64,000 nt of DNA from a virus. Positions 63,938 through 64,000 of this stretch are shown here, piece after piece. Under the pieces are notes generated by a model. It was given only the letters and a program-made list of their open reading frames with translations. It was not told where the DNA came from and made no database searches. The position numbers and the translations under genes were made by a program. Within the stretch, counting starts at the first letter, position 1. Every line of letters starts with the position of its first letter. The stretch spans positions 50,923 through 114,922 of the IMG/VR virus record IMGVR_UViG_3300027797_000001; one strand, 5' to 3'.

Positions 63938-64000
63938 TTATTCAGGTAATTCTTCTCCATCTTTACCAGTAACTATACCCATTAGCTGTTGCATAATGGC
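63938..64000 (-). CDS. C-terminal end of a gene running off the window
   Basis: A minus-strand frame enters from the right edge and ends AIMQQLMGIVTGKDGEELPE with TAA at 63938-63940. Only 20 residues are visible, so the product cannot be named. A weak CCTGA/TCAGG hairpin (63931-63946) overlaps the stop. Confidence 0.5.
   Translation of the reverse strand, partial: AIMQQLMGIVTGKDGEELPE

Noticed and set aside
63931-63946. CCTGA/TCAGG hairpin as a terminator
   Set aside because: Only 5 bp, overlaps a stop codon and has no U-tract.
1-64000. TAG recoding to Gln as in some crAss-like lineages
   Set aside because: TAG ends several well-bounded genes (first late gene, glycosylase, 62515, 63351) and reading on gives no sensible extension. 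No suppressor tRNA is seen in the window.
1-64000. tRNA genes, CRISPR arrays, integrase or insertion sequences
   Set aside because: No cloverleaf-like segment in the few gaps, no regularly spaced repeats, and no transposase or integrase motifs in any frame with coding character.

Overview
The window looks like part of the genome of a crAss-like tailed phage (order Crassvirales type) that infects a member of the Bacteroidota. The DNA is very AT-rich and almost fully coding, and no gap exceeds about 130 bases. The deciding marker is a giant plus-strand ORF (26106..36632) carrying DFDID in the context IVAKSGADFDIDKM, the signature of the crAss-like virion-packaged RNA polymerase. It sits among other giant ORFs, opposite a minus-strand replication block with a family B DNA polymerase, a DnaG-type primase, a short DnaB-type helicase, a Sak4-like ATPase and a family 1 uracil-DNA glycosylase. 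Shine-Dalgarno sites are mostly absent, and at least one TAnnTTTG promoter element is visible; both fit Bacteroidota. There are no tRNA, rRNA, integrase, transposase or CRISPR signatures. TAA, TAG and TGA all serve as stops, so standard decoding fits.

Layout. (1) Bases 1..43770, plus strand: the late virion and ejected-cargo block. Four proteins (partial 1..5541, then 5544..8732, 8791..12147 and 12157..15084) share short Gly-Gly and LPKAQ-type motifs that separate unlike modules. A conserved structural protein follows (15144..18386). Then come three giant proteins: one with a glycine zipper, a PD-(D/E)XK-like nuclease region and a coiled coil (18387..26102); the RNA polymerase with an HExxH motif and a histone-H1-like basic linker (26106..36632); and one with two possible ADP-ribosyltransferase-like segments, an HExxH motif, a LysM domain and a membrane segment (36637..43770). 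(2) A convergent hairpin terminator near 43.78 kb ends the block. (3) Bases 43783..60463, minus strand: replication, recombination and nucleotide-handling genes, including a MoxR-type AAA+ ATPase paired with a VWA metallopeptidase-like protein, a PD-(D/E)XK nuclease, a GIY-YIG-like nuclease and several small acidic proteins. (4) Bases 60493..64000, mixed strands: a metallophosphoesterase and small unknown genes. A perfect 16-bp-arm palindrome at 63840..63876 lies next to the last, partial gene.

Working model (inference): the virion carries the RNA polymerase and giant companion proteins and ejects them with the DNA. The polymerase then transcribes the opposite-facing early block, whose products replicate and repair the genome. 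The least described part is the Gly-Gly/LPKAQ-tagged modular protein set at the left, which may be an interchangeable cargo or tail-associated module system.
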